Assembly: GCA_033283175.1 (NCBI GenBank)
Contig: JAWMQM010000002.1
Span: 1,178,001 to 1,242,000 of the forward strand
DNA length: 64,000 bases
Origin: Pseudomaricurvus sp033283175
Lineage (GTDB): Bacteria > Pseudomonadota > Gammaproteobacteria > Pseudomonadales > Cellvibrionaceae
Direction of reading: 5' to 3'
Shown here: positions 35,933 through 45,304 of the stretch, piece by piece
How positions within the stretch are numbered: position 1 is the first letter of the stretch
Layout: each line of letters opens with the position of its first letter
Translations under genes and position numbers: made by a program
Notes under the pieces: model-generated
Told to the model about the DNA's origin: nothing
What the model saw: only the letters and a program-made list of their open reading frames with translations
The model's database searches: none

Positions 35933-37306
35933 TTACGCCGCAGGCAGGAAGTCGATTGGGTAGAGAATGGTCACCGGAGGCACACCATCTTTTGGCCCAA
36001 AGTTGAAACGCTTGACCCTGCTCACCACTTCGCTCGCCAGGCTTGGCGAATCCATATTGGTCGACTCTACTGTGGCGAAGGAGACCGAACCATCCGGTTC
36101 GATGGTCAGCTTAAGCACCATCTTGCCCTTGAGCAGCGGGTTGTTACGCAGCTCGCGGTTGTAGATACGGTAGAGCGCAGCCTTGTAGCGGTCGAAGACA
36201 ATCTGGATCTCTTCGTCGGTACGGGATGGACCTACACCGTCGCTGAGCGGCCGGTCGTCGGCGATCATGTCGGTACCGATGGCACTCTCAACCCGCGCAA
36301 ACGATATACCTGTACCCATCTGTCCACCGGCCGCACCGCCAACACCCTTGCTCAACTTGGCATTGTTAATACCACCACTGCTGGCCGTGGCCTGGGACAT
36401 CACCAGGTTACGACTGGCCTCACCCTTGGCCGAAGAGGCCTTGTTCCGCAGGTTGGCAGTCGCCCCCATGCGCATGTCATCTTCGTCAGAAAGGAGGTCA
36501 TTAAAGCTGTCCTTGAAGGCCAGCACCCCGGAAGTCTCGGCCTTCTTACGAGCCTCAGCCTTCTCGGTAGGAGTCGGTTTGGGCTTCGGCTTATCCTTGG
36601 CCACCTTCTGCTCTTCTTTCTTCTCTTCCTCTTTCGGCTTGGGCTTGGGCTCAGGCGGCTTGGGCTTGGGCTTGTCCTTCTTGACGATCTCTACCAGGTA
36701 CTCGGGGATCTCGACCTCTTCCGGGGGAATCTCGGGAATCTCCCAGAACACAATCAACAGGTTCAGCAGCAGCAGGAAAACCAGCACCCCGCCAAAGGAC
36801 TTGCGCAGGCGATCCTGATCTTCCTTGAAAGAGAGCCAGGGCAGCAGCATCGGCCGACCATCTCTCTCTTCCTCTTCGCGCTCGATAATGTAGTCAGTGA
36901 GCGCCCGCTCTTCCTGATGGGCCACCTCATCCAGCTCGTCGTGCAGTAGCTCAATTTCGCCCTGCTCGGCAAAAATCTGGTTCTGCAGTTCGGATTTTTG
37001 CTGGTTGAGCGCATCCGTCTTCTGCTGGAAATCGCCAACCAGTGTCTGCAACCGGGCCCGGTGCTTGTCCCGCGCCTCTTGCGGCGTGGCATTGCCCCAG
37101 AACAGGTAACCCGCTTCCAGCTCATCCAGCTTGTCGAGGGACACACATATATCAGACAGCACCTGAAACTGCTGCCCGCTCTCCAGCAACCCGCTCAGCT
37201 CTCCGTCTCTGTCGCTGAGCTGCTGGTTCAGGCTTGCCAACCGCTCTTCGGCATCGTCAATCTGCCGTTCGAGCTGCAAGCGTCGTAAATCGAAAGAAGT
37301 CGTCAC
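35933..37306 (-). CDS. TonB/AgmX-like energy transducer with N-terminal coiled coil
   Basis: This 457-residue protein has an unusual layout. Residues 1-165 are cytoplasmic and strongly predicted coiled coil (LERQIDDAEERLASLNQQL and similar heptads). One transmembrane segment lies at about 171-189 (GGVLVFLLLLNLLIVFW), then a periplasmic Pro/Lys/Glu-rich spacer (about 205-250, repeated KPKP), and a C-terminal domain (about 365-457) with FDRYKAALYRIYNRELRNNP, GKMVLKLTIEPDGSVSF and a final beta strand. The C-terminal domain resembles the AgmX/PglI (GltG-like) TonB-type domain. It ends an ExbB-ExbD-ExbD operon, so it should transmit proton-motive force to an outer-membrane or periplasmic partner. 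The start is GTG at 37306 with weak ribosome-binding support. Confidence 0.8.
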   Translation of the reverse strand: MTTSFDLRRLQLERQIDDAEERLASLNQQLSDRDGELSGLLESGQQFQVLSDICVSLDKLDELEAGYLFWGNATPQEARDKHRARLQTLVGDFQQKTDALNQQKSELQNQIFAEQGEIELLHDELDEVAHQEERALTDYIIEREEEERDGRPMLLPWLSFKEDQDRLRKSFGGVLVFLLLLNLLIVFWEIPEIPPEEVEIPEYLVEIVKKDKPKPKPPEPKPKPKEEEKKEEQKVAKDKPKPKPTPTEKAEARKKAETSGVLAFKDSFNDLLSDEDDMRMGATANLRNKASSAKGEASRNLVMSQATASSGGINNAKLSKGVGGAAGGQMGTGISFARVESAIGTDMIADDRPLSDGVGPSRTDEEIQIVFDRYKAALYRIYNRELRNNPLLKGKMVLKLTIEPDGSVSFATVESTNMDSPSLASEVVSRVKRFNFGPKDGVPPVTILYPIDFLPAA

Positions 37307-37314
37307 GGGCTACA

Positions 37315-37812
37315 CTAACCTTGCGAAGCTTTTTGGTTAACGGCGAGGGAGATCTTGGTGTATCCCACACTCGTACAGACAGACATCAGCGTTTTCAGCA
37401 CATTAAAGGGCACTTTCTGGTGCGCCATAATGGTGACTTCGCTGTTTTTGGCGATGGCCTCCTCGTTCAGGCCCAGCGCGCTATCCTTGATGGTTTGCAG
37501 CTTGATCTTCAGCGGTGTCTCTTTTTCCACACCTTCCGCAAGCACATCCTCGACGCTCATCAACGGCTCACCGCCAATGGTTACCAGGTTTTCACTCACC
37601 ATCACTACCAGCGTCTCGCGGGGTTTGGCCTCCGCCACAGAATCCGGCAGCACCACCTCCTTGGGAGGCTCCACCACCTGTACGGACGACTGGTTAACCA
37701 GCAGGTAGAGCACCAGGATGGTAAATACATCCATCAATGAGGTCAGGTTGAGACCCGGCGCCTTGTTGCGACGGGCCCGATCCATACGTTTTAATCGACG
37801 ACTGTTCTTCAT
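37315..37812 (-). CDS. ExbD/TolR-family biopolymer transporter, second copy
   Basis: This 165-residue protein has the ExbD layout: a short basic cytoplasmic N-terminus, one membrane helix near residues 24-43 (LTSLMDVFTILVLYLLVNQ, with the conserved Asp), and a periplasmic alpha/beta domain. The membrane Asp is the proton-path residue of the ExbB-ExbD motor. Its ATG overlaps the stop of the upstream ExbD gene by 4 nt, and it is followed after 8 nt by the TonB-like gene. Two different ExbD proteins in one operon is typical of specialised Ton-like systems, where they may form a heterodimer. Confidence 0.86.
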   Translation of the reverse strand: MKNSRRLKRMDRARRNKAPGLNLTSLMDVFTILVLYLLVNQSSVQVVEPPKEVVLPDSVAEAKPRETLVVMVSENLVTIGGEPLMSVEDVLAEGVEKETPLKIKLQTIKDSALGLNEEAIAKNSEVTIMAHQKVPFNVLKTLMSVCTSVGYTKISLAVNQKASQG

Positions 37813-38312
37813 GGTGCATCGCCCAGTGAAATTTTTGGAAACAGGGGCACCCTGGTCAGCTCTGTCTGGGTCGGATCCTGCGGCGGGATCTCCGCCACCT
37901 TCACCGCATCCATAATGTGGATAACGTCTTCGTATTCGATATCCGCCTCCACCAGGATGACCGCATCGTCCTTCTCTTCACCATACTTCTCTTTCAGCGC
38001 CCGCAGGCGCTGGGACAGCTCAGCAAAGTTGTGCTTGTCCTCTTCCGTCTTTTCGATGGTGTCGGTAATGCGCTCGCCGTTGGCAATTTCCAGCTTGTCC
38101 TTGCGCAGAATCACCTCAATCGTAATCAGTGGCTTGTCGGGCGCCTGGCCCCCGGCAGCCTGCTGCGGCAGGTTGAGTTCCTGGATTGTGATGCGGGAGA
38201 ACACCGCGGTAATCAGCAGGAACGGGATCAACACCACCATCAGGTTCAGGAACGTGGTGACGTCGATATCCGCCGCATCCTTCTGACGCCGATGACTTCT
38301 TCTGGATCTCAT
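37809..38312 (-). CDS. ExbD/TolR-family biopolymer transporter, first copy
   Basis: This 167-residue protein has a basic N-terminus (RSRRSHRRQKDAA), a membrane helix at about 19-40 (DVTTFLNLMVVLIPFLLITA) with the conserved ExbD Asp at its start, and a periplasmic domain containing an acidic, charged helix (EKTEEDKHNFAELSQRLRAL). It pairs with ExbB (24 nt upstream) and the second ExbD (4-nt overlap downstream). The ATG at 38312 is taken rather than a TTG four codons upstream, since the basic ExbD N-terminus begins there. Confidence 0.86.
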   Translation of the reverse strand: MRSRRSHRRQKDAADIDVTTFLNLMVVLIPFLLITAVFSRITIQELNLPQQAAGGQAPDKPLITIEVILRKDKLEIANGERITDTIEKTEEDKHNFAELSQRLRALKEKYGEEKDDAVILVEADIEYEDVIHIMDAVKVAEIPPQDPTQTELTRVPLFPKISLGDAP

Positions 38313-38336
38313 GGTTACACCCAACCTGATTTAGAG

Positions 38337-38996
38337 TTAAGCAGCCTGAGCCAGCTCAGCACGCTTGGCCTTGCGGGAAATGATGTTCAGGGTACGAACC
38401 GAGATCATCTCCAGGCTGTCCACAACAGACCCGGCCTTGGAGTTCAGGAAGGAGTGGGTCAGCAGCAGTGGGATTGCGGTAATCAGACCGAATGCCGTGG
38501 TGTTCATCGCCACCGAGATACTGGCAGAAAGCAGGTCAGCCTTCTCCGCAGGGTTGGCGTTGGCTACGGCGTTAAACGCGGCGATCAGACCGAGAATCGT
38601 ACCCAGCAGCCCCAAAAGGGTGGAGATGTTGGCGAACAGTGCTACGGAAGAGATACGCTTCTCCAGGGTCGGGATAAGACCCATCATCTCTTCTTCCATG
38701 GCAATCTCGATATCTTCACGGCGACGCACGGTACCCTGCAGCGCCAGGCCAGCTTCCAGCAGGCGGCTGACGGTAGACTTGTCGTCGGATGCAATCTTGC
38801 GAGCTGCGTCGAAGTCACCCTTGTTGAGCACTTCCTGCATGCGCTCCCAGGCAGACTTGTTGGCCAGCTCAATACGGGTCAACGTAATAAACCGCTCCAC
38901 CGCGATTGCCAGACCGACTGCACCGACAATCATGATCGGATACATCCAGAAACCACCCTCTACAAAGAAGGCGACGATAGTGTTAATGAAGCCCAT
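38337..38996 (-). CDS. MotA/TolQ/ExbB-family proton channel protein
   Basis: This 219-residue inner-membrane protein has a first helix at about 15-35 (GGFWMYPIMIVGAVGLAIAV), a cytoplasmic loop, and two C-terminal helices (SVALFANISTLLGLLGTILGL and AFGLITAIPLLLTHSF) with the ExbB/TolQ signature (LLGLLGTILG with a following Asn-Ala-rich turn). It forms the pentameric proton channel with the two ExbDs downstream. It is 90 nt after the small exported protein gene. Confidence 0.9.
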   Translation of the reverse strand: MGFINTIVAFFVEGGFWMYPIMIVGAVGLAIAVERFITLTRIELANKSAWERMQEVLNKGDFDAARKIASDDKSTVSRLLEAGLALQGTVRRREDIEIAMEEEMMGLIPTLEKRISSVALFANISTLLGLLGTILGLIAAFNAVANANPAEKADLLSASISVAMNTTAFGLITAIPLLLTHSFLNSKAGSVVDSLEMISVRTLNIISRKAKRAELAQAA

Positions 38997-39086
38997 GCAA
39001 ATTTCCCCTCACGCTCTTGCGTCAGATATTGGTTGAAAACAGACCGGTGTCGCACGGAGCAGAAACCACACCGGACCTTGAAAATC

Positions 39087-39371
39087 CTATTGCGAACTAC
39101 GGATATCGAAGTAGTTGAGCTCGCGATTAAAGACCTCTTTGTCCATAGGCCGCAGGGATCCATCCAGCAAACTTTTGGCCGTTAGCCCGGATTCAAAACC
39201 GATCTCCGAGCTTTTCCACGGAACGATAAACAGCGACTTGGGAGCCTCGTCATTCCCGACGATGGACATACCCGAAATCTCCTTCACTTCGTTCTTGCCT
39301 GAACCCTCCTGACCCAGCGCCGGCGGCGCAAGCAGCAGCAATAATGTGCAAATTGACCAGAACCTGTACAT
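39087..39371 (-). CDS. Small exported protein of the Ton-like operon
   Basis: This 94-residue protein has a signal peptide (MYRFWSICTLLLLLAPPALG, cleavage near residue 20) and a short, acidic mature part of about 74 residues containing EISGMSIVGNDEAPKSLFIVPW. GGAGGG and GAGGT precede the ATG at 39371. I recognise no named family, but its position between the TPR lipoprotein and ExbB, with gaps of 3 and 90 nt, makes it a probable component of the same envelope complex. Confidence 0.75.
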   Translation of the reverse strand: MYRFWSICTLLLLLAPPALGQEGSGKNEVKEISGMSIVGNDEAPKSLFIVPWKSSEIGFESGLTAKSLLDGSLRPMDKEVFNRELNYFDIRSSQ

Positions 39372-39374
39372 ACC

Positions 39375-40010
39375 TCAGCCCTCCAGCTTGCGCCGCAGTG
39401 TTGCCACCCACAGCTTGACGGTCTCATCCTCAGGATGAACTTCGCTGTAGGCTTCATATTCACGAATAGCGCAGGGGGTATCGTTAAGATAGATATCGCA
39501 AAGAATGCCGAAATTCATGCGCGCGGGCATGTAATCGGGGTAGCGGGCAACGACTTTTTCATACAGCTGCCGCGCCTCCTGGAAACGTCCCTGACCACGG
39601 TAGAACAAGGCCAGCTCGTTGAGCGCGACCGGATGGTTGGGATTGATGGCCAGGGCCTTTTGAAAACTGCTGTCAGCCTGCTCGTTCTTGTCTAGACGAC
39701 TATAGGCAATAGCAAGATTGATATAGGGGGCAGAATTGTTCGGGGTCTGTTTGGCTACCTTCTCCAGCAGAGTGACTGCCTGAGAGTACTGCTCAGTCTT
39801 CATCAGCTCCACCGCCTGGGCGAACTCACGGCGCACCGCCGCATCGATACTGCGGTTCTCGGTGAAATAGATACTGTCGTTTTCACCACTGCTGGCTGGT
39901 TTCTGCACGCCGGGAGCACAGGCAACCAACAGGCAAGGCAATAACAGCAGTGACAGGCGCTGCCACCAGCGCCCGGCATTCAGCAGATTATCAGCTTCAG
40001 CCCTACTCAC
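39375..40010 (-). CDS. TPR-repeat lipoprotein
   Basis: This protein is probably 211 residues from a GTG at 40010, which has GGGGAG about 9 nt upstream and gives a proper lipoprotein signal (SLLLLPCLLVAC, lipidated Cys near residue 31); an upstream start at 40052 would add 14 residues before a non-signal-like segment. Tetratricopeptide repeats fill the mature part (AVTLLEKVAKQTPNNSAPYI, ADSSFQKALAINPNHPVALN, ARQLYEKVVARYPDYMPARM). It probably scaffolds the periplasmic side of the Ton-like complex. It ends 3 nt before the small exported protein gene. Confidence 0.82.
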   Translation of the reverse strand: MSRAEADNLLNAGRWWQRLSLLLLPCLLVACAPGVQKPASSGENDSIYFTENRSIDAAVRREFAQAVELMKTEQYSQAVTLLEKVAKQTPNNSAPYINLAIAYSRLDKNEQADSSFQKALAINPNHPVALNELALFYRGQGRFQEARQLYEKVVARYPDYMPARMNFGILCDIYLNDTPCAIREYEAYSEVHPEDETVKLWVATLRRKLEG

Positions 40011-40223
40011 AGTCAGGTGCTCCCCATTGGATAATCGACCAATCCCGTACATTTACATCGCATCCATGCATTACATGGTTCTTCTTTTCGTTGCAGCCAT
40101 TCTCTCTGACTGCACCCATTCAGTCTGTTAACACGCCGACAAATCGCTCAATGCGCCGCAGCTATGTGACAAAAGTTTGATTCAGATCTCGTCGCCACTG
40201 GAACTACCCGCTGGCACAGCGTG

Positions 40224-43200
40224 TCAAATCACCCCGGTGCCGCCCGGCGCCATCTCAGCGGATCCCGCCTCATTGGCCGCAGATTGCGCATCAGCCGGGG
40301 CCGGCTCCGGTTGTGACTCTATCGCCTCAGCTTCAGGCACCACCGGCTGGGGCGTCCGGATGATGTAGCGGAAATGGTCTATCGACTCCACCACGCCGGA
40401 GTGCTGCTCTTCGCGGGCGTATAGCGCCGGGAAGGTTTCTGCCAGCTTGCCAATACTCTTCTCGATCCACTCGCTGTAGATACCCGCGTAGAGCAGCTCC
40501 ACGTTTTTCCGGTGCACGGCAATGGCCTTCTCTTCAAACGGGAAGATCTGATCTTCCAGGGCCAGTTCGTACTCTTCCATTTCAAGATCGCTGAGGTTGG
40601 TTGGCCGTTCGGAATTGGCCAACGCCCGGCTGAAGTTGAAATAGATCTCGGCGGTATAGAAAGTTGCCGCTGCTGTAACATCCGCAACCTCGTAATCCAG
40701 CAGTTTGCTGAAGGCGTTGAGCGCTTTCTTCATCAACGCCTTCTTACGCTCCAGGCTGGGCTTGATGGGCTGGGAGATCTGCACCTCAGCAAACTGATCG
40801 AAGTAAGGCTGTGCCAGCACCAAAGATGCCTCCGCCGCCAGGTACTGGGTACGGTCGGTACGGCCGGCACCGGCATCGCGATCGAGGGCCACAATGGTAC
40901 GCAGCGTGGTGATGTGCTGCTTGCCCTGCCCTTCGGCCAGGTAGACCACGGCCATTTTGTTGTAGATTTCCAGGGCGTTTTCCAGCGGCGCCGGGAATAC
41001 CTTGACGAAGGTCTTGTAGACCGCCAGCTGCTTGCTGGAACTGCCCGCTTCTTCATAGAGCTCTGCTGCCAGCAACAGGGAGCCGCGACGCACCTCCTCG
41101 TCCTGGGATTCAGCATAGATGCGCTCGTATTCGGCACCCGCCAGCTCGGACTGGCCATCAGACTTGTAAACGAAGGCCAGCTTCTTGGTGATCTCCGGCT
41201 GCAGCTCATGCCCCGGGAAGCGGGAACGGAAATTCAGCAGCACACCGGTTGCCCGCGCCCAGTCCTGCAGCTCGATCAGGGCAGTGGCGCCATCAAATTC
41301 CGCATTGGCGCGAATGGTCGAGGTAGGAGCAAGGACGCCAACCCGCAGGAAGTGATCCGCCGCCACCTGGTAATCACCCGCCTGGTTGGCCAGTTCACCC
41401 TGCTTGTAGATAGAAGCGGCAAGGTTATCAAACAGTGCCGGGCGTGAAACGTCGTTGGCCGGTGTCAGGGCCAGCACTTGCTGGTAGCCCTGCTCTGCCT
41501 GTGGATAGAGCGCCTGATCGAACGAGCCGTGACCCACCACCAGCCAGGCCGAGCGGCGCAGTTCCACTTCCGCATCCGGATACTGATTGATCAGCTTCTG
41601 TGCAGTGGACACCGCCAGCGGGAAGTTCTGCATCTTGTAGAGGTCATCTGCCGCTGCACCCAGCACCACGGTTACCTTGTCATGTTGCGGATAGCGATCC
41701 GCAAACATCAATGAGGTATCAACCACCTTCTGCTGGATCGGCGCCTGCCGCTCCACCGGCACAGACTTCAGGTATTCGCGATAGGCGTACACCGCCGCAT
41801 AACCCGCCGCCGACGACTGGTCGTGCAACGGATAGTTGTACGCTGTGTACTCGTAAGCTTCTGCGGCCTTGCCGAAATCGCGGTTTTCCATCATCAGGTC
41901 GGCCATCTGGTAATGGATGGCAGGCGTCTCTTCACCCTGCGGGAAGGTAGCAAGGTAGCGGCGGTACCACACCAACGCCTCGGCGTAGTTGACCACTTTC
42001 TCCTTGGCGAAACGCTTATCCTGATAGAGCGCGTGATAGTGACCCGCCAGGTCCTTCAGGTTGCCCTTGAGGAAGCCCACCACTTCGGGGCGACTGTCGA
42101 TGTCGTTGTGCAGCCAGTACTCGGCATCCAGCGCGTAGGTATCCGCAAACTCCTTCTTGGTCTCGATCACCAGCTGACCAAAGCGGCCCTGATGGTAGAT
42201 CTCGACCATGCGCATGGCAAAGTGCGGCGAGATTTCAGCAAACGGGTGACCATTGATAAAGGTCTTGTACGCCCCGGCGGCGTCAGCGTAGCGACGCTTG
42301 TCCAGGTAGAACTCACCCAGATTGCTGTAGACCTTGTCTTCGTAGTCCCGCGCACCATTGCGGGTAAAGTACTCGGCCACCACTTCCGGTCCGCCAAGGT
42401 TGGAGAAAGCCAGGCTGATGACCCGATAGGTATCGTCCACCAATTTGCTGTCGATTGGGTCCAGTTGCTGGTCGAAGTCGTAACCGATGGATACCTTGTA
42501 GTCCAGCAGGGCAATAAACTGGTCCAGCGACTCTTCAAACAGGAACTGCTTGTAGTAGCTCCAACCCAGCTTGTAGAGGGACAGCTCGTAGTAGTAGGAG
42601 TTTTCCCCTATCGCGACGATGCTCTTATAGGCATCTTCCGCATCGAAGTATTTTTTACGGGAGAAGAAGTACTCGGCGCGACGGAACTGCACCTCGTCCA
42701 TGTAACGGGAGTCCGGATAGGTGGTGATAAACTGGTTCATCACCCGCATGGCCTCTTCAATCTCGCCCAGCTCCTCGTAGGCGCGGGACATCTGGTACAG
42801 CACCTGGTCGTTACGGTCGTAGAGCGGGTATTCAGCCAGCAATTTTTTATAGAGCGTAATCGCCTGACGGGCGTTGGCATTCTCCAGGTCACTGGCGGCG
42901 CCCGGGTGATCAGTGAGCCCGGCATCCTCTTCGTGAGCCCTGGTCGCCACCTGACTGGCTCGATCCTCAAAGGCGCGGTCGCTCTCGGAACTGCCACCAC
43001 CAATGGCTGTGCCGGATGCCATTACCGGCTCACGGGAAGCCAGTTTCGCTGCCTCCGGCTTATCCAGTTGACGCCCTTCGCCGAGCTCAGCGGTACCACC
43101 GGCCGCAGGCGCCGGCAGGTCATTTACGTAACCGTACTCTTTCTCCAGCGACAGGTCGGCAATACGGCGAATCGCCTCCGGCGTCATGGCGGATTCCGGT

Positions 43201-43382
43201 GTCTCCTGCAGGAATACCCGGTAGCTGTCCATGGCCTTATCCAGACCATCCGCGATAGTCGCATCTTCCAGCACCGGGCGAACATTTTTCAGTTCCGCCA
43301 GAGTCCCCTGCTGCTGGACACCGGAGCAGGAAGCCAGCAAAGCCGGCAGCCCCAGGGCGGCAATGGTACGGAGATACTTCAT
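40224..43382 (-). CDS. Large TPR-rich lipoprotein (1052 aa)
   Basis: The signal peptide ends in a lipobox (LPALLASC, Cys19). The rest is almost entirely helical TPR-like repeats, for example AITLYKKLLAEYPLYDRNDQ, YTAYNYPLHDQSSAAGYAAV and LAVYKTFVKVFPAPLENALE, with a BamD/YbgF-like tone at the start. A low-complexity Pro/Ala/Glu tail ends the protein. It is expected to be anchored in a membrane facing the periplasm as a large assembly platform. The ATG overlaps the stop of the upstream TPR gene by 4 nt. A 213-nt gap separates it from the next lipoprotein gene, where a second promoter may lie. Confidence 0.82.
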   Translation of the reverse strand: MKYLRTIAALGLPALLASCSGVQQQGTLAELKNVRPVLEDATIADGLDKAMDSYRVFLQETPESAMTPEAIRRIADLSLEKEYGYVNDLPAPAAGGTAELGEGRQLDKPEAAKLASREPVMASGTAIGGGSSESDRAFEDRASQVATRAHEEDAGLTDHPGAASDLENANARQAITLYKKLLAEYPLYDRNDQVLYQMSRAYEELGEIEEAMRVMNQFITTYPDSRYMDEVQFRRAEYFFSRKKYFDAEDAYKSIVAIGENSYYYELSLYKLGWSYYKQFLFEESLDQFIALLDYKVSIGYDFDQQLDPIDSKLVDDTYRVISLAFSNLGGPEVVAEYFTRNGARDYEDKVYSNLGEFYLDKRRYADAAGAYKTFINGHPFAEISPHFAMRMVEIYHQGRFGQLVIETKKEFADTYALDAEYWLHNDIDSRPEVVGFLKGNLKDLAGHYHALYQDKRFAKEKVVNYAEALVWYRRYLATFPQGEETPAIHYQMADLMMENRDFGKAAEAYEYTAYNYPLHDQSSAAGYAAVYAYREYLKSVPVERQAPIQQKVVDTSLMFADRYPQHDKVTVVLGAAADDLYKMQNFPLAVSTAQKLINQYPDAEVELRRSAWLVVGHGSFDQALYPQAEQGYQQVLALTPANDVSRPALFDNLAASIYKQGELANQAGDYQVAADHFLRVGVLAPTSTIRANAEFDGATALIELQDWARATGVLLNFRSRFPGHELQPEITKKLAFVYKSDGQSELAGAEYERIYAESQDEEVRRGSLLLAAELYEEAGSSSKQLAVYKTFVKVFPAPLENALEIYNKMAVVYLAEGQGKQHITTLRTIVALDRDAGAGRTDRTQYLAAEASLVLAQPYFDQFAEVQISQPIKPSLERKKALMKKALNAFSKLLDYEVADVTAAATFYTAEIYFNFSRALANSERPTNLSDLEMEEYELALEDQIFPFEEKAIAVHRKNVELLYAGIYSEWIEKSIGKLAETFPALYAREEQHSGVVESIDHFRYIIRTPQPVVPEAEAIESQPEPAPADAQSAANEAGSAEMAPGGTGVI

Positions 43383-45301
43383 AGCACACCCCGGTCTTCA
43401 GCGTTGGCTTCCGGCGCAGCTGATTGGCTGGCGTCTGCCGGCGCCTTATCCGGTGAGCCCATGGTGGCCCGGTCGTAGCTTTCGGCCAGCGCAAAACGCG
43501 CCTTGACCTGCGCCACTTCCAGCTGCTGACTGCGCTGCAGCAGCTCGCTGATAGCCATCTTTTCGATCATGCGCCCCTGCCGGAGCATAAGAGTCTCGAC
43601 CGTCTTCATGGATTTTTCTGTCTTGTGACGCAACTGGGCAATGGTCTTGTCATAGCCCTCGTAACTCTGGGTCGCGGCCTGGCGGGAGCGGACAAACTGC
43701 TGATAGATGGCGTTCAGGCGCTCGATATCCTTATCCAGTGCCGCCAGATGTTCAAAAGTATCGGTCAGGCGCTGGTCGTATTCGGTGATCCAGACCCAAT
43801 TCAGATGGCCCTTCAACCTGTCCACCCGCTTCTGGGTCTCGTCACTGCTATTGGCAGGGCTGCGTTCAAATTTGGTCACGGCGTTCATGCCCAGGCGCTC
43901 ACTGGCGGTAGCCAGAAAGTCAGGGCGCGGGGAGACCAACATGGATTGCAGGCGGGCATGAATGCGGTCCCGCTGCTCCAGACGCAGGTTGATCAGCGAA
44001 TCCAGCTGGCGGAATTTTTCGTCGATGGTGGGCAGCAGCGGCTCATAGTAGCCACGACGCAGGGCGATGACCTCTTCGTAGGCGCTGTAGTAACGGTCCC
44101 ACTCTTCCAGCTTCTTACGCAGCTGCTCCAGGTCAAAGTAGTTCTGCAGTGAGGACTGGAAGTCGTGCGACGCCATCAACTCCATCAGGTAGAAGGTTTC
44201 CGGCGTTTCCGGCAGCTCCCGCAGACGCACCACCCAATCGGGCACCTGGCGAATCTCTTCACGCACCAACGCCTCAAGGAACTTGCCATCCTGAATGGAT
44301 TTGACCGACTGATCCAGGCGGTCCAGCTCCTGGTTCATCAATTGTAAAGCGTTGCCATAGCCCAGTGCTGCCTTGCCATACAAGCCAAGCTTGCCGTAGG
44401 CGTAGGGAACACCCAGCAAGGCTTCCTGTACAGCAGGGTCGGTGACGTGGCGCTTGCTGAGGATGGTCCATGGCACCAGCGCCTGCTCGTAGTTCTCCGC
44501 GGTGGCATTGGCCCAACCCAGTCCACTCAGGGCCTTGTTGGAGTAGAGTCCATCGAGACGCACCCGCTCCAGGAACGGCACTGCCCCCTGGAAGTCGCCG
44601 GTATCCATCAGGCGGCTGCCCAACAGCAAGTTGGCCTTGTCACGAATGGCGAGCACTGCCCGGTCGGAGCTGCGGGTACGACCGAGAGACTCCAGGGTGG
44701 TTACCGCTTGTGCCGTTTCATCCTGCGCCAGCTGGGACAGGCCCAGATTGTAGAGCGCATAACCTTCGTGCTCATCCGCCCCGCTCAGGGATTGAAAGAC
44801 TTTCTCTGCATCCTCAAAGCGGCCATTGACCATATAGATCTGACCCTTGAGGTAGGTGATATCGGTCGCCAGCCCTTTTGGCAACGGACCTTCGATACGC
44901 TCGATTGCGTGAAAGGCGTTGAGGTTCTGTTCTTTCTGGAAATAGAGCCGGGCCAGGCGGTAGATAGCTTCATTGCGTACTTCGGGGGCGACGTTGCCCT
45001 CAATCACGGCCTGAATCGCCCGTCCCGCCTTGCGGTGCATGCGATAAGAGAGCTCAAAATCCCCTACCGAGAACTCAGCATCATTAACATGGTAGTGCAG
45101 CTGATCGAGCTCGGGCTCATCGACGCCGTGGTGCAGCTTAAGCTCGGTATCGAGCCGGGAGATTGCTTCGAAATACTCCTGCTGCTGGGCGTAGAACAGG
45201 GCCTCACCAAAAAAGGCGTCGCGCTGGGGCCTGGGCTCCGCCGCGGTCAGCTGCTGGGAGCCCAGCAGGCAGAACAGTGCGCAAATCGCTGAAAAACGCA
45301 T
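43379..45301 (-). CDS. Exported TPR/coiled-coil protein (640 aa)
   Basis: A Sec signal peptide (MRFSAICALFCLLGSQQLTAAEP, cleavage near 21) precedes TPR-like repeats over residues 25-300 (AIYRLARLYFQKEQNLNAFH, EKVFQSLSGADEHEGYALYN, LSGLGWANATAENYEQALVP). The C-terminal half (about 360-600) is long charged helices likely to be coiled coil. It lies between the 175-residue exported protein (3-nt gap) and the 1052-residue TPR lipoprotein (4-nt overlap), so these should be made together in fixed ratio as parts of one periplasmic complex. No catalytic motif is seen. Confidence 0.8.
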   Translation of the reverse strand: MRFSAICALFCLLGSQQLTAAEPRPQRDAFFGEALFYAQQQEYFEAISRLDTELKLHHGVDEPELDQLHYHVNDAEFSVGDFELSYRMHRKAGRAIQAVIEGNVAPEVRNEAIYRLARLYFQKEQNLNAFHAIERIEGPLPKGLATDITYLKGQIYMVNGRFEDAEKVFQSLSGADEHEGYALYNLGLSQLAQDETAQAVTTLESLGRTRSSDRAVLAIRDKANLLLGSRLMDTGDFQGAVPFLERVRLDGLYSNKALSGLGWANATAENYEQALVPWTILSKRHVTDPAVQEALLGVPYAYGKLGLYGKAALGYGNALQLMNQELDRLDQSVKSIQDGKFLEALVREEIRQVPDWVVRLRELPETPETFYLMELMASHDFQSSLQNYFDLEQLRKKLEEWDRYYSAYEEVIALRRGYYEPLLPTIDEKFRQLDSLINLRLEQRDRIHARLQSMLVSPRPDFLATASERLGMNAVTKFERSPANSSDETQKRVDRLKGHLNWVWITEYDQRLTDTFEHLAALDKDIERLNAIYQQFVRSRQAATQSYEGYDKTIAQLRHKTEKSMKTVETLMLRQGRMIEKMAISELLQRSQQLEVAQVKARFALAESYDRATMGSPDKAPADASQSAAPEANAEDRGVL

Positions 45302-45304
45302 GGG

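Noticed and set aside
41823..43478. 551-codon plus-strand frame opposite the 1052-aa TPR lipoprotein
   Set aside because: No family resemblance; the opposite strand has a lipobox, TPR repeats and coupled starts.
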